Shown here: positions 61,639 through 64,000 of the stretch, in pieces
How positions within the stretch are numbered: the first letter of the stretch is position 1
Layout: every line of letters starts with the position of its first letter
DNA from: Mycolicibacter sp. MU0102
GTDB lineage: Bacteria > Actinomycetota > Actinomycetes > Mycobacteriales > Mycobacteriaceae
Assembly: GCF_963378105.1 (NCBI RefSeq)
Contig: NZ_OY726398.1
Span: 3,472,001 to 3,536,000, forward strand
Direction of reading: 5' to 3'
Length of the DNA stretch: 64,000 nucleotides
Translations under genes and position numbers: made by a program
Notes under the pieces: generated by a model
Told to the model about the DNA's origin: nothing
Databases searched by the model: none
The model's input: the letters and a program-made list of their open reading frames with translations, nothing else

Positions 61639-62534
61639 GAGGACGTCGCGGCGCCAGGCTTGAGGTAGCTGACCAGGCTGACGTCGAGGACTTCGTCGAT
61701 GAAGTAGTACTCGCAGCCGCGCAAGTACTTCAGGTAGCGCTGATACACCTCGTCGGACTGAATCTCGATGGCCGATTCCTTGTTGGCTTCCAACGCGTCG
61801 GCCCAGATCTGCAGGGTCTTGATGTAATGCGGCCGCAGCGAAAGCGCTTCGGGAACAGTGAAACCGGCCTTCTGGCCGTGCTCCACCATCATGTCGGTGG
61901 TGGGCAGTCGCCCACCGGGAAAGATCTCGGTGAGGATGAACTTGATGAATCGGGCGGTCTCGAACGTCAGCTTCTTGCCGCGCGCGTTCAGATCGTAGGG
62001 GTGATAGCTGACGCTGCTCTGGATCGTCATTCGTCCGTCCGCGGGCAGGATGTCGAAACACCGCGCGAAGAAATCGTCGTAGCGCTCGTGCCCGAAATGC
62101 TCGAACGCCTCGATCGAAACGATCCGGTCGACCGGCTGATCGAACTCTTCCCACCCGTGCAGCAGTATCCGCCGCTCGCGATCGGTGTCGACGACGTCCA
62201 GTAGCCGCTGCGCGTAGACATGCTGGTTCTTCGACAGGGTGAGCCCGATGACGTTGACGTCGTAGCGCTCTAGCGCCCGCTTCATCGTCGAACCCCAGCC
62301 GCAGCCGATGTCGAGCAGCGTCATTCCGGGCTGCAGGTCGAGCTTGTCGAGATTGAGGTCGATCTTGGCGATCTGAGCCTGTGCCAGTGACAGCTCCGGC
62401 GGCTCGAAATAGGCACAGCTGTAGGTCCGGGTCGGGTCCTGGAACAGCGCGAAGAAGTCATCGGAGAGGTCGTAGTGAGCTTGGACGTCCGCAAAATGCG
62501 GCCGTAAGGTCTTGGCGGCCGGAGTATCAGTCAT
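61635..62534 (-). CDS. Divergent cyclopropane-synthase-family methyltransferase
   Basis: A 299-residue paralogue of the CmaA/PcaA family with an intact SAM motif (LLDIGCGWGSTMKRA), TYSCAYF, and SIEAFEHFG. Where CmaA1-type enzymes have the LLHT block, whose His helps hold the catalytic bicarbonate, this protein has RMTIQSSVSYH. The tail KYLRGCEYYFIDEVLDVSLVSYLK also departs from the usual FTLxK end. It may modify a different lipid or carry out a different reaction. ATG 62534 lies 8 bases after the preceding methyltransferase gene, in one operon. Confidence 0.9.
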   Translation of the reverse strand: MTDTPAAKTLRPHFADVQAHYDLSDDFFALFQDPTRTYSCAYFEPPELSLAQAQIAKIDLNLDKLDLQPGMTLLDIGCGWGSTMKRALERYDVNVIGLTLSKNQHVYAQRLLDVVDTDRERRILLHGWEEFDQPVDRIVSIEAFEHFGHERYDDFFARCFDILPADGRMTIQSSVSYHPYDLNARGKKLTFETARFIKFILTEIFPGGRLPTTDMMVEHGQKAGFTVPEALSLRPHYIKTLQIWADALEANKESAIEIQSDEVYQRYLKYLRGCEYYFIDEVLDVSLVSYLKPGAATSS

Positions 62535-62542
62535 AGCCAGAC

Positions 62543-63406
62543 CTACTTCTGCAACGTGTACTGGTTGACGTCGATATAGCCGGTGCGAAATCCGTTGGCG
62601 CACCCGGTCAGGTAATGCATGTAGCGGTCATAGACCTCTTGACCTTGGATCTCGATGGCCTTGTCTTTGTTGCCTTCCAGCGCTGCCGCCCAACAGTCGA
62701 GCGTTCTGGCGTAATGGGGCTGCAGCGAATGCCTTCGGGTCAGAGTGAAGCCCGCTCGGGCCGAATGCTCTTCAACCATCTCGATGGTGGGTAGCCGCCC
62801 GCCGGGGAAGATCTCGGTGGCAATGAACTTGATGAACCGGGCCATCGCGAAAGTCAGCGGCATGCCCCGGTCGGCCATCTGCGGCAGCGTCAACCCGGAG
62901 ATGGTGTGTAGCAGCATCACTCCGTCGGGCGGCAGAACGTCGTGGGCCATGGTGAAGAAGTCCTCGTAGCGCTCATGGCCGAAGTGCTCGAAGGCGCCGA
63001 TGGACACGATCCGATCGACCGGCTCGCCGAAGTTCTCCCAGCCCTCCAGTAGCACCCGCTTGGTGCGCTGGCTGTCCATGCCGGCGAACATCGCCTCCGC
63101 GTGGACAGCCTGGTTCTTGCTCAAGGTCAGGCCGATGACGTTGACGTCATGGGCTTCGACAGCGCGCCGCATGGTGGCACCCCAGCCGCACCCGATGTCG
63201 AGCAGCGTCATGCCGGGCTGCAGGCCCAGTTTGCCCAGTGCCAAGTCGATCTTGGCGAGCTGGGCTTGTTCGAGCGTCATGTCGTCGCGTTCGAAGTAGG
63301 CGCAGCTGTAGGTCTGGCTCGGATCGAGGAAGAGCCGGAAGAAGTCATCGGACAGGTCGTAGTGCGCCTGCACATCTTTGAAATGCGGTGTCAGGTTTTT
63401 CGGCAT
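62543..63406 (-). CDS. Cyclopropane mycolic acid synthase (PcaA/CmaA-like)
   Basis: A 287-residue enzyme very close to PcaA/CmaA1. Blocks: LTPHFKDVQAHYDLSDDFF, TYSCAYFERDDMTLEQAQ, LLDIGCGWGATMRRA, GAFEHFGHERYEDFF, MLLHTISG and the end NQYTLQK. All usual active-site regions are present. It lies between the KasB-like gene (40 bases upstream) and the divergent paralogue, so chain elongation and chain modification of meromycolate are encoded together. Exact regiochemistry is not readable. Confidence 0.93.
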   Translation of the reverse strand: MPKNLTPHFKDVQAHYDLSDDFFRLFLDPSQTYSCAYFERDDMTLEQAQLAKIDLALGKLGLQPGMTLLDIGCGWGATMRRAVEAHDVNVIGLTLSKNQAVHAEAMFAGMDSQRTKRVLLEGWENFGEPVDRIVSIGAFEHFGHERYEDFFTMAHDVLPPDGVMLLHTISGLTLPQMADRGMPLTFAMARFIKFIATEIFPGGRLPTIEMVEEHSARAGFTLTRRHSLQPHYARTLDCWAAALEGNKDKAIEIQGQEVYDRYMHYLTGCANGFRTGYIDVNQYTLQK

Positions 63407-63446
63407 GGCAATGTGCTCTCGGCTGGGGACCGAAAGCGGCTCCCTT

Positions 63447-64000
63447 CTAGTACTTTCCGAACGCGAGCGCCACGTTGTGGCCGCCGAATCCGAAGGAGTT
63501 GCTGATCGCGTAGTGGTAATCGCCGGTCCGCGCGTCGCCGGCGACGACGTCCAGATCGATCTCCGGGTCGAGACGGTGCAGGTTCAGCGTGGGCGGGACT
63601 ATGCCGTCGCGCAGCGCCAGTACCGTCAATATCGCCTCCACCGCACCGACGGCCCCGACCGAATGCCCGAGAGCGGATTTGGGCGCGTACACCGCGGCAC
63701 GGTGGTCGCCCATGGCATTGTTGATCGCCTGGGCCTCGGCCAGATCGCCGATCCGGGTTCCGGTGGCGTGTGCGTTGATGTGGTCGATGTCGGTCGGCGC
63801 CAGACCCGCAAGATCGATCGCCCGGGTCATCGCGTAACCCGCGCGCTCGCCCTGCGGATCGGGCGCCACGATGTGGTGTCCGTCCGAGGTGATTCCGGCG
63901 CCCATCAGGCGGCCGAGAATGGTTGCGCCACGCGCCTTTGCGTGCTCAAGAGTCTCGATGACCATCAATGCGCCGGCCTCGCCGAACACGAACCCGCTGC
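63447..64000 (-). CDS. kasB: KasB-like beta-ketoacyl-ACP synthase, 5' end outside window
   Basis: The C-terminal 183 residues of a FAS-II condensing enzyme; the frame stays open to the window edge. The two catalytic histidines are in NAHATGTRIGDLAE and PKSALGHSVGAVGAVEA; the end NSFGFGGHNVALAFGKY is typical. AHATGT plus GDLAEAQAINNA and PDPQGERAG resemble KasB more than KasA. KasB extends meromycolate chains to full length. In M. tuberculosis kasB sits with kasA and accD6, so the neighbourhood with cyclopropane synthases is different; this may be a paralogue. Confidence 0.88.
   Translation of the reverse strand, partial: SGFVFGEAGALMVIETLEHAKARGATILGRLMGAGITSDGHHIVAPDPQGERAGYAMTRAIDLAGLAPTDIDHINAHATGTRIGDLAEAQAINNAMGDHRAAVYAPKSALGHSVGAVGAVEAILTVLALRDGIVPPTLNLHRLDPEIDLDVVAGDARTGDYHYAISNSFGFGGHNVALAFGKY

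Overview
The window is high-GC actinobacterial DNA from a mycobacterium-like genome. Evidence for this is the pair of PPE proteins, a PE-PPE-domain hydrolase, a PGRS-like glycine-rich protein, three mycolic acid cyclopropane synthase-family methyltransferases, a KasB-type ketoacyl synthase, a 13E12/HNH repeat protein and a SAM-IV riboswitch in front of a metC-metX pair. The left edge (sugI-like, nagA, yihY-like, trpS) and the metC-metX-methyltransferase block have the same order that I remember from the M. tuberculosis Rv3331-Rv3336c and Rv3340-Rv3342 regions. Here about 45 kb, dominated by cobalamin genes, lies between those two blocks.

Layout. 1-5.8 kb: sugar porter (cut by the window edge), nagA, small GNAT protein, YihY membrane protein, trpS, TetR regulator, enoyl-CoA hydratase-like protein. 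6.1-11.1 kb: cobG (short, lacking its Fe-S region), cobH, cobIJ and cobM on +, cobL on -. 11.1-20.5 kb: a defence island with a hypothetical protein, radC, and on the minus strand a type I restriction-modification system (hsdS, hsdM, hsdR), an AbiEi/AbiEii toxin-antitoxin pair embedded in it, and a small toxin-like gene directly in front of hsdR. HsdR carries two ribbon-helix-helix antitoxin-like units at its N-terminus. 20.5-27.4 kb: dienelactone hydrolase, then a B12-riboswitch-led operon of chelatase, cobO, cobB-cobC fusion and cobD. 27.4-31.0 kb: GNAT, small hypothetical proteins, HNH/13E12 protein, F420-type nitroreductase-fold protein, monooxygenase-fold protein and a small membrane protein. 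31.0-37.5 kb: cobN-cobF-cobQ-cobK on -, led by a B12 riboswitch.

37.7-48.4 kb: a B12 uptake region. A second riboswitch, back to back with that of cobN, leads a BtuF-like lipoprotein, a BtuC-like permease, a BtuD-like ATPase fused to a FhuF-like [2Fe-2S] domain, and a conserved protein of unknown function. Two PPE2-like PPE genes follow, each with its own B12 riboswitch. One is preceded by a 13-codon upstream ORF; the other is frameshifted and its riboswitch carries an insertion. Between the PPE genes lie a divergent MocR regulator and a PNPOx-fold protein. 48.4-56.0 kb: TPR glycosyltransferase, monomeric isocitrate dehydrogenase, SAM-IV riboswitch with metC-metX, methyltransferase. 56.1-64.0 kb: three cyclopropane-synthase paralogues, PE-PPE hydrolase, endoglycoceramidase-like GH5 protein, small secreted protein and the 3' part of a KasB-like gene.

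Together the window holds most of the aerobic corrinoid pathway (cobG-H-I-J-M-L-K-F, the chelatase, cobO, B, C, D, Q, N). It also has a probable full corrinoid uptake route under shared riboswitch control. cobA/cysG, cobU/cobP and cobS/cobV were not seen. The two most interesting systems are the toxin/RHH-HsdR/AbiE/type I RM island and the PPE-BtuF-BtuC-(BtuD-FhuF) riboswitch regulon.
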